This document shows positions 38,301 to 50,503 of a DNA stretch of 64,000 bases, piece after piece. The DNA is from Enoplosus armatus (taxonomy: Eukaryota > Chordata > Actinopteri > Centrarchiformes > Enoplosidae): assembly GCF_043641665.1 (NCBI RefSeq), contig NC_092198.1:14067001-14131000 (forward strand), given 5' to 3'. The notes under the pieces are model-generated. The model saw only the letters and a program-made list of their open reading frames with translations, ran no database searches and was not told the origin of the DNA. Numbering within the stretch: position 1 is the stretch's first letter; every line of letters begins with the position of its first letter. The translations under genes and the position numbers were made by a program.

Positions 38301-41300
38301 ATGGGGAAACAGAACAGCAAGCTGCGGCCCGAGGTCCTGAACGACCTGAGAGAAAACACAGAGTTCACCGACCATGAGCTGCAGGAGTGGTACCGTGGCT
38401 TCCTCAAGGACTGTCCCACCGGCCACCTGACTGTGGAGGAGTTCAAGAAGATCTATGCCAACTTCTTCCCCTACGGAGACGCCTCAAAGTTTGCTGAGCA
38501 CGTCTTCCGCACGTTTGACACCAACGGTGATGCCACCATTGACTTCAGGGAGTTCATCATTGCCCTGAGCGTGACGTCTCGTGGCGGGTTGGAGCAGAAG
38601 CTGCGTTGGGCCTTCAGTATGTACGACCTGGACGGGAATGGGTACATCAGCCGGGCAGAGATGCTGGAGATAGTTCAGGTGAGGACACACTGTATGACTC
38701 ATACTACAGAATAGGGTTTCTTCATGGATGAATATGCTGTATATACTAGTTTCTGCAGCCTGCATCATCTGAGATATAAATGTGACCTGATGTGGTTCTA
38801 GTAGTGCATACAGACCTTAAAATGTAGCTGATGTTATACAATCATTATTCAAGTAGGAGGAATGTAGGAGTAAAAATCTGGAACCAGAAAAGGAGAGGGA
38901 AAAGGAAGATATCTAATAAGATTCCTTTGGGATTTCGCACATTTTATGTCAGAAAATAGTGAAAAATCACAATTTCCTTAATCCCAGGGTCACGTCTTCA
39001 AGTGACTTGTTTTGTCCGACCAACAGTACAAGAAGAGATAAAGATATTCAGTTTACTATCACATAAAGACAAAGAAAGTAGCAAATATTTTTGCTCGATT
39101 AATTGCTGAAACAATTAATTATCAAAACAGTTGCCAAATATTGATTAATCCACTAATTGTTGCAGCACTAATTCCCTGTGTTGTATGCATTTTAGCTTTA
39201 GTAGTTGTTTGCAGGTCTGAATTCATCAGGTATTTTCACCTCACATCATGGATGCAGGCAGCCCTTTCTGTTTTTTCTTATCACTGTGGCTATATTTACT
39301 CTTCCAATATGGTGAGCAGAGCAGCCTGCAGGGACGTATCAATATTGGCTCAGTCCGCTGTGTTTGTGGATACAAATGAATGTAAAAAAAAAAAAGCATC
39401 AGTGCTTTTGTTGCTGTAGAATGCCCTCTGTTTTTCAGCAAAACCTCTTCTTCTCTTCAAAGCCACAGACCTTTACATGATCTGAAACGTGTACAGTTTT
39501 AGAAGACACAAATAGACACATAACACTGCAGTGAGTGTAACAGCAGGATGAGCTTTAGTTGCCACAACACCATCATCACCAGGTAGCAACAGAAAACAGG
39601 TCAAAGCATTCAGACAAAACACACAACGAATATGTTATTTTTCATCTTCACTGCCTAAAAGCTTCACACAGACAACCAACCAAATCAATACGCACATAAC
39701 AGCAAAAGTCCTTACCCCCCTTTTATAGGCAATTTACAAGATGGTGTCATCGGTGATGAAGATGCCTGAGGATGAATCGACACCAGAGAAAAGAACAGAT
39801 AAGATCTTCAGACAGATGGACATTGATAATGATGGTAAGACTAGTGTTTTAATAATTGGTGCAGTTGTAAGCAGATGTAAGTGTTTATTAATGTATTTGT
39901 CAACAACTATAACTCCTTCTGTGAGCGCCCATAGGTGGAGGCTGGTGTATAAACAGATCATGAATGACAGTATAGTAAAACACAGGTGTAATAATAGGAG
40001 TTAGTTATAATTGCTGACAAATACCATACTTTAATAAACACTAATAAAATGTCCTTATCTGCTTACAACTACATTGTAGTGTATTATAAACCATTTATTT
40101 GTGTACTGCTTATAAAGGCTAAACATCGGGACTGTGTTACCAAGTACTTTTTATAGATGCTTAATGAGTATTCTGGTCCTCCGTGACTCAGAATGAAACT
40201 TTTAAAAAAACAAAGGGGAACTAACATGGCTTAGCTACTTAGGACGTATTATGAAAGATTAGTTATGTAATAGTCTTTATACACCACCAAGCAGTTTGGA
40301 GAGTTAGAGGAAATATGGAAGATGGGCAACAGAGAGAGACAGAGAGAGAAATAGGATTTCACATAACAACATGACGAACACGACTCACAAGATCATTAAC
40401 AGCCTTTTGCGCCTGAGCCTGCTGAGCCACCTCGATGCCAGTGGTTTGACATTTAGTGTGAAAAGGTGATGCTATACCCATGTGATACGTACGTAATTAC
40501 ACTTACTGTTCTGAAGGTCTTTGACACGTCACGTCTCTGTAAGATATTTAGAGCTAATATTCATATGGCAGTGGGCAGCTCAGTGTGTTTTCAACTAGAA
40601 GGTCAAACTGTGTGTCTCAGGCTTAAGTTTTATAACATGGCGAGGTACCACAGACCAGGCCTACGGCTACAGCTGCAGTGGAGGGTAAATCCACCAAAAC
40701 TCAGTTAACCCTCCTTTTGCATGTAATTTAGATGCTGTGTGCCAGAAAGTTGTAGTTATTTTTAAACTAATTATGATGTACTGTTGCAGAGTCTTTTTAT
40801 TAATGCTAGCGCATCATTTTATTTCCAACATTTATTTTTACTTGCAGTGTAAAAGACAGGGTGAAAATCTTAAGTGAGATGTAAAATATCAAAATAGTGC
40901 AAGGATGCATTGTTAGGGATGGCTGAATGATAACAAAATAATTAATATACCATTGCAGCTCATTTGTAGTACATATTAAAACATTTAATCACTTTTAATA
41001 CTTTTGCATGTTTTTTGCAGATATGTTATTATGGCCAGCCTTTATGTGTACCAATTAATTTTAAAGGAATTTCTAAATTAATTCTTAGAAATTACTTACT
41101 AAAATTAGTTACTGTTACTTTACATAAATGCAAATAAAACAATTGTAGTGTTTCCCTACTTTTTGTCAAAGTGCGAATCAATACCCCCAACGAATTCCTG
41201 AATTACATGAAAAAAGCACAACAGCATCACCTGCTGGTTGATGTGACTTGACAGCTCTGAATGACTCGATCTTTCAGTCATAAAAATGTCAATGGCGATT

Positions 41301-41594
41301 CATTGTAATTTACCTAAAATATATGTTATGTGGGCCAGGAGCCGTGATTAGATTCACTGCCACATACTGTCAGCTCACAAGGAACATCAGAAGCTTTCCT
41401 GTTGATTTTGGTGGGTGGTTGCTGCGGCATGATTCACTCCTCCATCACGTTTGACTGCTGCTGGCTGTGAATCTTTTTTTGGTCTCTGCTTCACAGGTAG
41501 ATTGTCTTTGGAGGAGTTCATCAAAGGTGCCAAGAGCGACCCGTCCATTGTCAGACTGCTGCAGTCGGATCAGGGAGCCTCTCGTCAGTTCTAA
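38301..41594 (+). CDS. hpcal1: Hippocalcin-like protein 1 (neuronal calcium sensor, VILIP-3)
   Basis: Three coding exons, 38301-38678, 39729-39834 and 41497-41594, give 193 residues, the exact family length. A 5' UTR part begins at the acceptor at 38179. The N-terminus [13 protein letters not shown] carries the N-myristoylation glycine. EF1 (residues 36-47, KDCPTG) is degenerate, as in all family members. EF2 is 73-84, EF3 109-120 and EF4 157-168. The sequence follows human HPCAL1 more closely than HPCA ([14 protein letters not shown]) and clearly not HPCAL4. It is a Ca2+/myristoyl-switch sensor that moves to membranes in neurons. Two changes are notable: EF2 has Ala78 where the loop Gly is nearly invariant, and the C-terminus is [12 protein letters not shown] rather than the mammalian LLQCDPSSASQF. 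The gene is convergent with pdia6. Confidence 0.95.
38947..39171 (+). repeat. DNA-element fragment in hpcal1 intron 1
   Basis: Runs from 'tttatgtcagaaaatagtga' through 'aagatattcagtttactatc' to 'ttgattaatccactaattgt' and 'tgcagcacta'. It is the right-hand part of the family seen at 34080-34346, in the same orientation. It is non-coding. Confidence 0.55.
39858..40170. repeat. Foldback-type repeat in hpcal1 intron 2
   Basis: AGTTGTAAGCAGAT near 39864-39877 is matched by its inverse ATCTGCTTACAACT near 40058-40071, about 180 bases apart. The downstream text 'attataaaccatttatttgt' and 'gcttataaaggctaaacatc' resembles common teleost MITE sequence. It begins only about 25 bases after the exon 2 donor. 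Confidence 0.4.
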
Positions 41595-42230
41595 GGACAG
41601 AGACAATGACAGATGCACGCTCTCTAAAACACAATCACAAACCCACATCCATCCAGCTTCCTGCTGTTAACCTGGTAGAGGCTCGGCCGTCATCACACCC
41701 CCCTCGACAGAGAATCCTTTCAATTTAATAACACTCCATGTTTTAATGTTTACATTAATGGATACTTCTCTTTCGTCAATGTGGCTCTTTTACTGTGGAC
41801 TATGACGTGCTTTCAGTTCAGGTATTCTGTGTTTATGCTTTTCCAAAGCTCTCTTGCCTTGAAATGGTTTTTACCTGTTGTCCATAAGTGAAGTGCCATA
41901 TCATATATTTATACTGACTGGATTATGTGCTGGCAAGTATTATGACTCCCATTATGTTACACTAAGAGGAAACTAATTACATCACTTTGTATAATTTGAT
42001 TCAACTTAATGGTGTTGAAAAAAAGGCTTGTTGTTGTTCAGGATGTCAACTGCAGCTTAACAAGTGGCTGTACTGAACAAGTTCTACATGCCTTTGGTAT
42101 TGCATGCGCTCGGTGATATGCGTTTTCTGATATTGCAGCAGTTTACGTTAATAAGGAGGCCGTGATTGTTTTTATTCCTTTTTATTTTTGTAACAAAAAT
42201 GTTGTTTTGTTTTCACACAATTGAAATAAA
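41595..42230 (+). terminator. hpcal1 3' UTR with poly(A) signal
   Basis: After the TAA at 41592-41594 the 3' UTR runs to an AATAAA at 42225-42230, in GAAATAAAGTCGTG. A GT/T-rich downstream context is weak. The UTR end faces and may overlap the 3' end of pdia6. Confidence 0.6.
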
Positions 42231-42790
42231 GTCGTGTAAGAAAAATCTACACAAGAAGTCCCACAGTATCCCCTTGTCCTGGACAGATATGATGCAAACC
42301 CACCAAGTTTCACACTTACTGGTTTAAAAAGAGAAAAAAAAAAAAAAGTCACATCAGGTTGGACATTGAAGTGTTACTTTGACAAGTCCACATCTTAAAA
42401 TAGGTGCTTGAGGGTGGCTGAGGAGGGGAGAGGGGAATGTTTGAAAAAGCCTTGAACGAACAACAGAAATGCCACATTCAGAACCTCCTCCCTCCTCTCC
42501 TCAGCTGGCGGTGGCTGTATAAATATGCAGCTTCTAACGTTCAGCAGGTATGTGAGGCAGAGTTCACTCCAGGGACACGACACACGCCCCCCTCCCTCCT
42601 GTCCCCTGTGTGACTGACAAAGATGGTGTGAGAAACTGCAGGTGTCTCTCGTGCGTCTTTTCTGGAGTATTTCAGTAACTGGGCGACCGGGCCTCCCATT
42701 CGTCCACAGGAGAGGGGAGGCGGGTCGCGCAGGACCAGACCAGACCAGATCCAACCAAGCCAATCTGGATCAGATCCCACCCCTTTGGGC
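42171..42790 (-). terminator. pdia6 3' UTR with candidate poly(A) signals
   Basis: Downstream of the TGA at 42791-42793 the first minus-strand AATAAA signals I find are at 42181-42186 and 42171-42176. If used, the transcript end lies past the hpcal1 AATAAA at 42225-42230 on the other strand. Confidence 0.4.
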
Positions 42791-43900
42791 TCATAACTCG
42801 TCCTTCTCAAAGTCATCGTCCAGGTCTACATCACTGAGGTCGTAGTCCTCCTCCACAGGAAGCTGCGGTTGACAAGGAGTAAAAAATAAAAAGGCAAACT
42901 GTAAGCAAAGATGGAGAGACACATGAAAACGTTCAACTCATGTTTTAGGCCGAGCAGACACTACATATTAAGCCCCAAATTTTTAAATAGTGGCCAAAGG
43001 TCTTGACTTAGATTTGTACAACAGAGGCCAAGTAAAACGTGCAGTATGAGTTAACGCAACGTATAAAATTAATAAAAACGTCGGCCCAGCTTATCACTGT
43101 TAGATTGAAGGACTCAAACCTGCCTTCTTCTGTACGAATAGCAAGATATTTCTCTGACTGAGGCTACTGTGATGCTCCCACTCACCTGTCCATCTTTGCC
43201 GTCCCAGGGCTCAACAGCGTGAATCTTGGGCATGGCGCCACCTCCAAATGTGGCAGTCGAGCCACGGCCCACAGAAAGCTCCCTGAAGGGAAGATGAACC
43301 GAGTTAGTGCCATCATTCAGCTTACTCTGCAGCATGTTAATTTTGATTCTTGTAATGGTGACAAAAAAAACAGACCTGAGGAACTCATGAATGCCAGTCT
43401 CGCTGAAGGAGCCCTTGAGCAGAGCAAATTTCATCTTGCGTGTGTTGATGGCAGCCATGGCAGGGTAGCCAAATCCACCAATACCCAGAGAGGCCTCCAG
43501 CTCCATCTGAGCTCCAGCCTCAGTCCACAGCCAGCTGACAAAGAGAAAGCGGGTTGTTAGTCACAGTTGTAATTAGTTATACAAATACTAACCCACATTG
43601 GTCTCTCATCCTTACCCCCACATCTTCTTTTTGTACTTCTCAGACATCTTCATCATCACCTCCAGGTAGCCGCTTCTACCTGCTGCGCCTGTTGAGACAC
43701 GAGGACAGTGGACAGTGAGTGATTCAAGAATTAAAAGGGTCTTATGATGAATCTACACACAACACTAGCAGTACTGCAGCTTTTGATTAGCTATTGAATA
43801 ATAAAGGATATAAACGCAGTGCAACCCTACATCAGTTTTAGCCATTTTTAATTTAGTGTTCTTTAAGGTTACATTTCTATTTAACATGTTCAGAGTCAGA

Positions 43901-43974
<74 letters not shown>

Positions 43975-46900
43975 TGGTCTCACCTGTGTCCAGGATGTGT
44001 GGCAGGACCGCAATTATACACAACTGACTGTCCTCACAGGTCTTCTTCAAGATGTCTTCATTAAGGATCTGAGAAACATTTACAATACACACAGATTCAA
44101 TGTTTAATGTGAATTCTGAGATCCATGAGATGTTATTTTTTCCTGTTTGGGTCTAATTTTGGTAACAAGAGTGTTATTGTGCAACAGAGTGTGACAGCGT
44201 TTTGGATTTTGTGTTGAATTTCTCTGATTTGTCTGGTCAGACATGGTAGCTGTCACTGCTCATGCTCAAACAATCAAAGTTACAGTGTTAGTGAACTGAT
44301 TATAGGTTGAATCACTATTTTGTTCAGCAACAGAGAAACAAAATATACAAAAAAAAAGGTGATATTCTTGTGGTTTATGACTTAAGAATACAAAAAGCAT
44401 CATCTCCCTTCTGGTCTGGATTTAATCTAATACCGGCAATAAACTTCCATACATGAATGTATAATGCAAATACACAAGTGTACTGACCTCCAGCAGTTCA
44501 GGAGCAGGGGCGTGGTCAGAGAACAGATCCAAACCCCTCTCAATGATGTCACCACGGGAGCGGCCTCCTTGGTAGTCTTCGGGCTCCTCGCCTTTGCGGA
44601 AAATCTTGATGGTGGGAAATCCACGGACCTATACACACAAAACGCATAAATTGCCTCAGTTCTTTGAATAGTTGCCTTGGATTCAGTTGCATATTGATAT
44701 TTAACTCTGGATGCAGTACAGAAAAGATATCTTGTAATTATTCTATATGATATGATACGTCTGAGTGACATCCAGTGGCAAGACAATTGCTAGTCGACGT
44801 TGCACTTCCTGCTTAAACTGAAATGTTATTAGTTGTTCGTGTTTGTTCATGACTGTACTTAGTCTTCGGAGACAGTCAAACAAAGAAATCCTTCAAAGAG
44901 GTGACCTCTTTAAGACTTTACTTTGGATCATTACACCGTGCTCTTCTTTATGTGACTGCAGCATGAAGAAGCTACAGCTACACGGAGCAAGAAATAAAGA
45001 TCAAAAGAAACACTAATAGGAGAACTCACGATTTGCCATTTTGAAGTTTTGACTTTGAAGTTAGAATTCCTGAGGCATAGATTTAATTAGTGTGGTCTGA
45101 CTTTTATTCTACTAAAAGGCTACAGAGACTATAATTCAATGTCCAATGCCAGTGAGAAGAGCATGTAAGTATAAGCAGAGACTTATACAAATCATTTCAT
45201 GTTTGACACTTAACATTTCAAACTTCACAAGCAGGCATGTGCAAAGCAGATAAACCCTTTTGTCCCAAGGCTTAGTGTCTGGTGGATTATCATGTTCACC
45301 GACTAATGTGGCTATTTAATTTGAGTTAAACTTATACAATGGCTAAAACCGGATAAGCTTAGCAGCTGTGGCCAAAGTTTCCCACCTTGTATCCTATTGT
45401 GCAGTGGTGTTTGAACTGAGCAGTTCTGGTTCACACTTTTGTTTTGCGTCTACTAGTACACTAGTTTGTACCAGAATTGTGCACCGACGTACCACATTAA
45501 CTTTATTGATTCTTACTCACCCCGTAGCGGCTGGACACTGCCTGGTGCACAGTAGCATCAACAGCTCCGAGGCGAACTTTGCCCTTGGTCTGCTCCTTAA
45601 CAGCTGTAGCTGCAGCTGCCCACTCAGGCTCCAGGCTATTGACAACAGAAGAGAGCGATGGTTAAGAAAAACTGACGATGATATACTGATATCAAGAATT
45701 AAATCCACAGTAGAGAATTCACAGTTCAAAATAAGTGTGCATTGTTTCTTTTAATGTGATTCCTGCACAAACCCCAACTAATGTGCTTCTGAAATACTGA
45801 CTGTTGCTAAAAAAGGTAAAAGGTGTTGCTAACTGGATTCACATGGTTAAATATCTCAGATCTCACTGAACAGTTTTGATAGCGATTAGTTTCTACTGAA
45901 GGAATAGTTTAAGTGTTTTCGGTGAGCTCTGGGGATTATCCAGATTTACTGGGACATTGTTTCCCAAAAGAAACACTGTTGTTTTGTTTTTGCAACTTTT
46001 CAGTGCTTTGAGCAGCACAAACAAAATTCCATGTACCTCTGCAGTATTGGGGTGGCAGAAATCTCAGAGACGGATATCTCATTTCTCTTGTCCTAATGAG
46101 TCCTTGTTCACAGTTTCCTATAGACTGTCAGGTACCAAACTCACCTTTTGCAGTGTCCACACCAGGGGGCGAAGAACTCCACCATCCAAATGTCATCACT
46201 CTCCAGCACCATCTTGTCAAAGTTGTCATCAGTGAGCTCGACCACATCCTTCTTACTGCCACCGCTGCTGCCACCACCGCTCTGCGGGAACGCAATTGAG
46301 AGTTACTTAACCATGTTCACTGAAGCCTTTGATATTTCCAATTTAAAATAACTGCATCAAAAAGCTTCAGCACGGGTTCACTACCACCATCTACCTGTTT
46401 GTTGTAGCCAGGGCCGCCAGACTTGCCGCTCAGCCTCTCTTTCACCAGAGTGCGCAAAGCGTTCATGGCTCCGTCCACGATGGCCTGGCTGCTGCGTCCG
46501 CCTGAGGGGTGTAGACAGAGGTCAGTCATTGCAGCCAAAAACAACACTTGATTACAAAACCTCAAAGTCTGCCTCGCAATGACTTCAGCAGTCGGAAAGT
46601 TTCCAAAAAAGAAAATTGTTATATTTATCTTTTTAAAAAAAAGCTTTTTAAACAGGGTGGACAAAGAATTCAAAAATCCCAAAGCTTCACATTCAGTTTG
46701 GTGCAGTGGTTTTGTCTGTACCTTGGTACTCCTCTGGCTTGTTCTTATTGGCTCCAAAGACCTTGATGGTAGGGAAACCTCTGACGCCATACTGACCACC
46801 CAGTGACTTGTGCTGGTCTGCATCTACGGCACCAATCTTGACGATACCCTGAAGGATTTCAGAACAAACAGGTTGAGGAGTGTGCAGTCTCGAGTTTTAC

Positions 46901-48749
46901 TACATAACATTTTGTATGCTGACTCTGGAAGTCAGCATGTCAATGACCAACTGCAACAGTTACTTATGTATATGCAGGATTTGTCCACACACACAGAATG
47001 TTGTTGTAGATAAATAATATTAGAAGTGATAACTATGTGCACATTCCATGAAATTAACAGCAAGTTGTTTTTTATCTAGGACAAAGTTAATATTATTCAT
47101 TAATATTTGACTACAGTCCCATATCTGCCCATGTCTCACGTCTCTGTTTGCTGTTATTCTCACAGTTAGAAACTATTTTTAGGTGGAACAAAGCTGTGAG
47201 CTAGAGTTTAATTATCGTGATATAGCTTCAATGTTGTCTATTTGGTTCTGGTTTTTAATGATGCAAAGCAGTAAAATGAAAAAAAAAAACAAAAAACATT
47301 TCATCAATTATTTATTTGTTTGTTTGTTTTTTGAGTGACTGAGTTACCTTGAGGGCGGTGGCTGCCTTCTTCCAATCTGGAGTCAGGTTTTGACAGTGGC
47401 CACACCTGTGACGATAAACAGTGAGGGAGGAGGGAGGAACAAAAGATGAAATTAGTAATAATGTAGTTTTACAGTACAGACACACTTCATGAGTTAGAAA
47501 TCAACAGTATTCAAGTGCAAAAACATTTCATTTTATCTGGAGATATCCCTGTATATCCTTCTGTACAGGGCTGCTGAATGTGTTCAAAATACATCACAAG
47601 CACCTTTCACTCCTATTAACCACAGAACCAAAGGATCCAATGTTAACACATCCAGTGAATATTGAACACCTTTCATTTACATAGAATTTACATAGGTGTG
47701 GACAAATCCACTGGCTACTTTTCATTACAGAATTGACTTTCCTCCTGGTACATAAAGCACTTAATGGCCTGGCCCCTGAATATATATTTGACATGCTTTA
47801 AAGTTAGACCTGACAGACTCCTCGGGTCACAGGACAGCTGATTTCTCCAAATTACCAGATTTCAATCTAAATCTGGCACAAATAATTTCCTGTTTAGTTT
47901 AGCTTTTAGTTTGTTGTGTTGTGTATGCATGATGTCTGACTGTAACTATGCTGAAACTTGTTTTTTTCCTTTTTTGAACTCACTGTAAAGCACTTGATTT
48001 TGTATGAGACTGTGCTTAAAAAAAATGAACTTGATCTGTGAAACTGCACTCTAACCCAAGGAGGAGTTCTCCACAGTCTCTTCAGATCATACGGTTATTG
48101 TTTCTGCGAGGAGGGGCAGTTACAAACAGACGACTCAAGCGTCACTGAGTCAATATAAGATGCTTGTATTGAAACTAAGGTCCCTGTGTCACAACTAGGT
48201 TGATCTGAAGACACTTGTTATAATGAAAAATGGCCATTAAAGTTACACGGACTCACCAGGGAGCGTAAAACTCAATCAGCCACAGACTGTCACTCTGGAT
48301 CACCTCCCTGTTGAAGTTGGAGGGGGTGAGCTCAACAACATCATCACTGGATGAGTAAAAGGCTTGGACAGACAGCACCAGGGAGCAGCCCAACACTCCT
48401 GAAGGAGAAGATACAAAAAGGTTTACTCTCAACAATGCATGCTCAAATGTGTTCAATTAAATAGTCCAGCCAGCCGATAGGACATCGTAAACCTGCTTAA
48501 ATACAGTTTAAAAGCAGAAGTGATGCAAACTTATGTAACAGCAAGTGAAATTGACGTTTATTAATTCATTGTTTCAACGATAACGGAGGCCTGGCACTGT
48601 TCTGTACACCTTAACTTAGCTATTTAAGCTAACCAGAGTAGCGAAAAGGCAGTTAAATACACCTAACATTAACACACTCACAAAAATTACTTTTTATAGA
48701 AGTAGAAAAGCTGTTGCTGTTGTCACTCACCAAGTAAAAGCGGTCTCAT
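42791..48749 (-). CDS. pdia6: Protein disulfide-isomerase A6 (P5), 443 residues
   Basis: Thirteen exons, 5' to 3': 48731-48749, 48257-48398, 47348-47405, 46722-46848, 46395-46501, 46145-46281, 45521-45635, 44488-44628, 43984-44068, 43616-43688, 43376-43534, 43186-43282, 42791-42862. The total is 1,332 bases and all phases agree. A signal peptide ([19 protein letters not shown]) is followed by thioredoxin domain a (W-CGHC at 55-58), a Gly/Ser linker, domain a' (CGHC at 192-195), then a thioredoxin-like b domain (ILDTG, YKKKMWGWLWTEAG) and an acidic tail ending KDEL for ER retention. It oxidises and isomerises disulfides of secretory proteins and, in mammals, works with BiP and tunes the UPR sensors IRE1 and PERK. 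The human protein has 440 residues and the same architecture. The promoter has a perfect ERSE. Intron 9 begins with a long CA repeat. Confidence 0.97.
43905..43973. repeat. (TG)n microsatellite at the start of pdia6 intron 9
   Basis: Sixty-nine bases of perfect TG on the plus strand, so (CA)n in the pdia6 transcript. It begins at intron position 11, directly after GTGAGACCAG at the exon 9 donor (43974-43983). Confidence 0.97.
45903..46113. repeat. Interspersed repeat in pdia6 intron 6
   Basis: The text 'gaaacactgttgttttgttt', 'tgctttgagcagcacaaaca' and 'tattggggtggcagaaatct' matches an abundant fish interspersed element. Related text occurs near 62150-62400 and 62760-62830. It sits only about 30 bases beyond the exon 6 boundary. 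The class is uncertain. Confidence 0.4.
47690..48040 (+). mobile_element. LINE reverse-transcriptase 3' fragment in pdia6 intron 2
   Basis: A plus-strand frame near 47708-47794 reads [11 protein letters not shown]...[11 protein letters not shown], the typical C-terminal stretch of teleost non-LTR retrotransposon ORF2 (usual form HWLPVxxRIxFK...KALxGLAPxYL), with a frame disruption. It is followed by a 3' UTR with 'ctgtaaagcacttgattttg'. It is dead and lies antisense to pdia6. Confidence 0.6.
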
Positions 48750-48842
48750 GGTTTTAGCTGCTCTCGGCTCGTCTCCACTGTTAGCAACACACGCAGACTG
48801 CTGCCGCTGCGTCTCCCTCAAAAGTAGATCGAAAAATCTCAC

Positions 48843-48861
48843 CGTGGCCCACGCTGATTGG
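48843..48861 (-). promoter_or_regulatory. ER stress response element (ERSE-I) of pdia6
   Basis: Minus strand CCAAT-CAGCGTGGG-CCACG is an exact CCAAT-N9-CCACG, about 95-110 bases upstream of the pdia6 ATG (48749). ERSE binds NF-Y at CCAAT and ATF6/XBP1 at CCACG, and PDIA6 is a known unfolded-protein-response target. An inverted 12-base copy of CCAATCAGCGTG lies at 48889-48900, giving a second CCAAT box with a degenerate partner (CCGTG). Confidence 0.85.
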
Positions 48862-49144
48862 TCCGCCGGTGGCGACGCTGCGCCTCGGCCAATCAGCGTG
48901 CGCCGTGTAGTTTATAGACGGTACACTGAAGACGAGGCGCTGCGTGGAGAGAAAGGAGGCAACATGTAACTCCACCAAGAGGAGATGCAAACAAATTTGA
49001 CGAGGCTGACTCAGTCTAACAAGTCTAATAATAATGCAGAAGTGTAGCATGTACATATACATATTTATAATGAGAACAATATACAATAACTACGATAGGG
49101 TCATAATGAAACCTGAGAATACAGACTAAGAGCAGGAAGTATTG

Positions 49145-49420
49145 TCAGTCAAATGTATGTAAAGTCTCAAAAGTAAAAGTAGTTATTATACAAGAGAATG
49201 GCCCTTGTTCGTACTATATAATGATATATATAATATATAATAATGATAATACTGGATTATTGTTACTGATGCAATAGTGTGTAACCATTATTTTAATTTT
49301 GTAGCCAGTTGCAGAGGAGCTAATTAACTGCTTTATATGCTATTGGGCATTTTAATCTTTAACAATGCCTCATATTAATGTGCAACATTTCCCTCTGAAG
49401 AGTAGTGAAGTATAAAGCAT
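49145..49420 (-). mobile_element. hAT-like MITE, truncated copy
   Basis: Contains 'ctcaaaagtaaaagtagtta', 'aacaatgcctcatattaatg' and 'atttccctctgaagagtagt' in the order of the family complete at 50504-50826, but in the opposite orientation and lacking both termini. Confidence 0.6.
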
Positions 49421-50503
49421 CAACAACAGCACCCAAATTCTGAAAGTTTGACTTGCATTGAGGGTTTTACTTCAGAAGTTTTTTGCTTTCAGTATTTACA
49501 GTGGTCTATAACACAAGCACTGGACTGTATTGTTCTGTTCGTGTGTTTTTTTAAATCACTTATTAATGGACTCCAATCCTCAGTGGTTTGCGCCATTGTT
49601 TTAAAGCAGAAAAATAAAAGCCTTTAGGCTACTGTGTTGTGAAGGTTGTTGTCACTAGGTGGAGACATACAACAAGGCAAAGTGCTGTTGAGACGCTGTA
49701 TGGTCTGTCTGCTAATCAATAATTCAGCTTGGGCTACTGCAGAACAGTTCCGTTGAACTCACAGTATCCTACAAGTTGGAAGAAATCTTATTCTGCTAAT
49801 TTATATTTGAAAGCCTGAGAAATCCTGTAATGTAAGCCCCAACCATCACGATCCCTTGACATCACTAAAGAGCCCTATAACACGGTTTTACAATAGGCTG
49901 ATATTCAAAGAGCCCATATTCTCTCTCAGATGAAGTGATTGTTACTTAGCCTGAGTCTTTTCCGTCTGGCTTATTGGGTGATATCCTATAATACATTCAA
50001 AATGGATGATGGATAATGCGTCTAGGTGTGGGGAAAGATTTTATAGGCTATTGTTGTAAAAAAAAAAAAAAGGGATGATTTAGGTTGCTAGTAGTTTTGC
50101 CTGTTGATCGATTACCTTTAACTAATTGTTGCGCTTCGAGCTGCCACCAAAACCCAGCGGAGTGCGTGTCCCTGATTTCCCTGTTTGCTACTTCTCAATT
50201 CATTACATGCGGCTGAGATTTATGATCCGCTGCGCCTGGCTGCACTGCGCTGCGTCAAGACAACTGCAGGCAGACAGAGCACGGCCGGAAGACACGGAGA
50301 AAGCCTTAGAAATAAAAGCACAGGCTGACAAGTTTATGGTCGCTTGCGCGTAAGATTACATTTGATTTAATATTATAGAGAACTGTAGTTACAATACAAC
50401 AACAAAAACTCAATTGGTTGATGAGACAGGTGTGTTTTTGACAGTAGAGTGTTTATAGCAACAGCTGGAATAAAGCAGTTGTTGATTTTAATTAGATGTA
50501 ATG

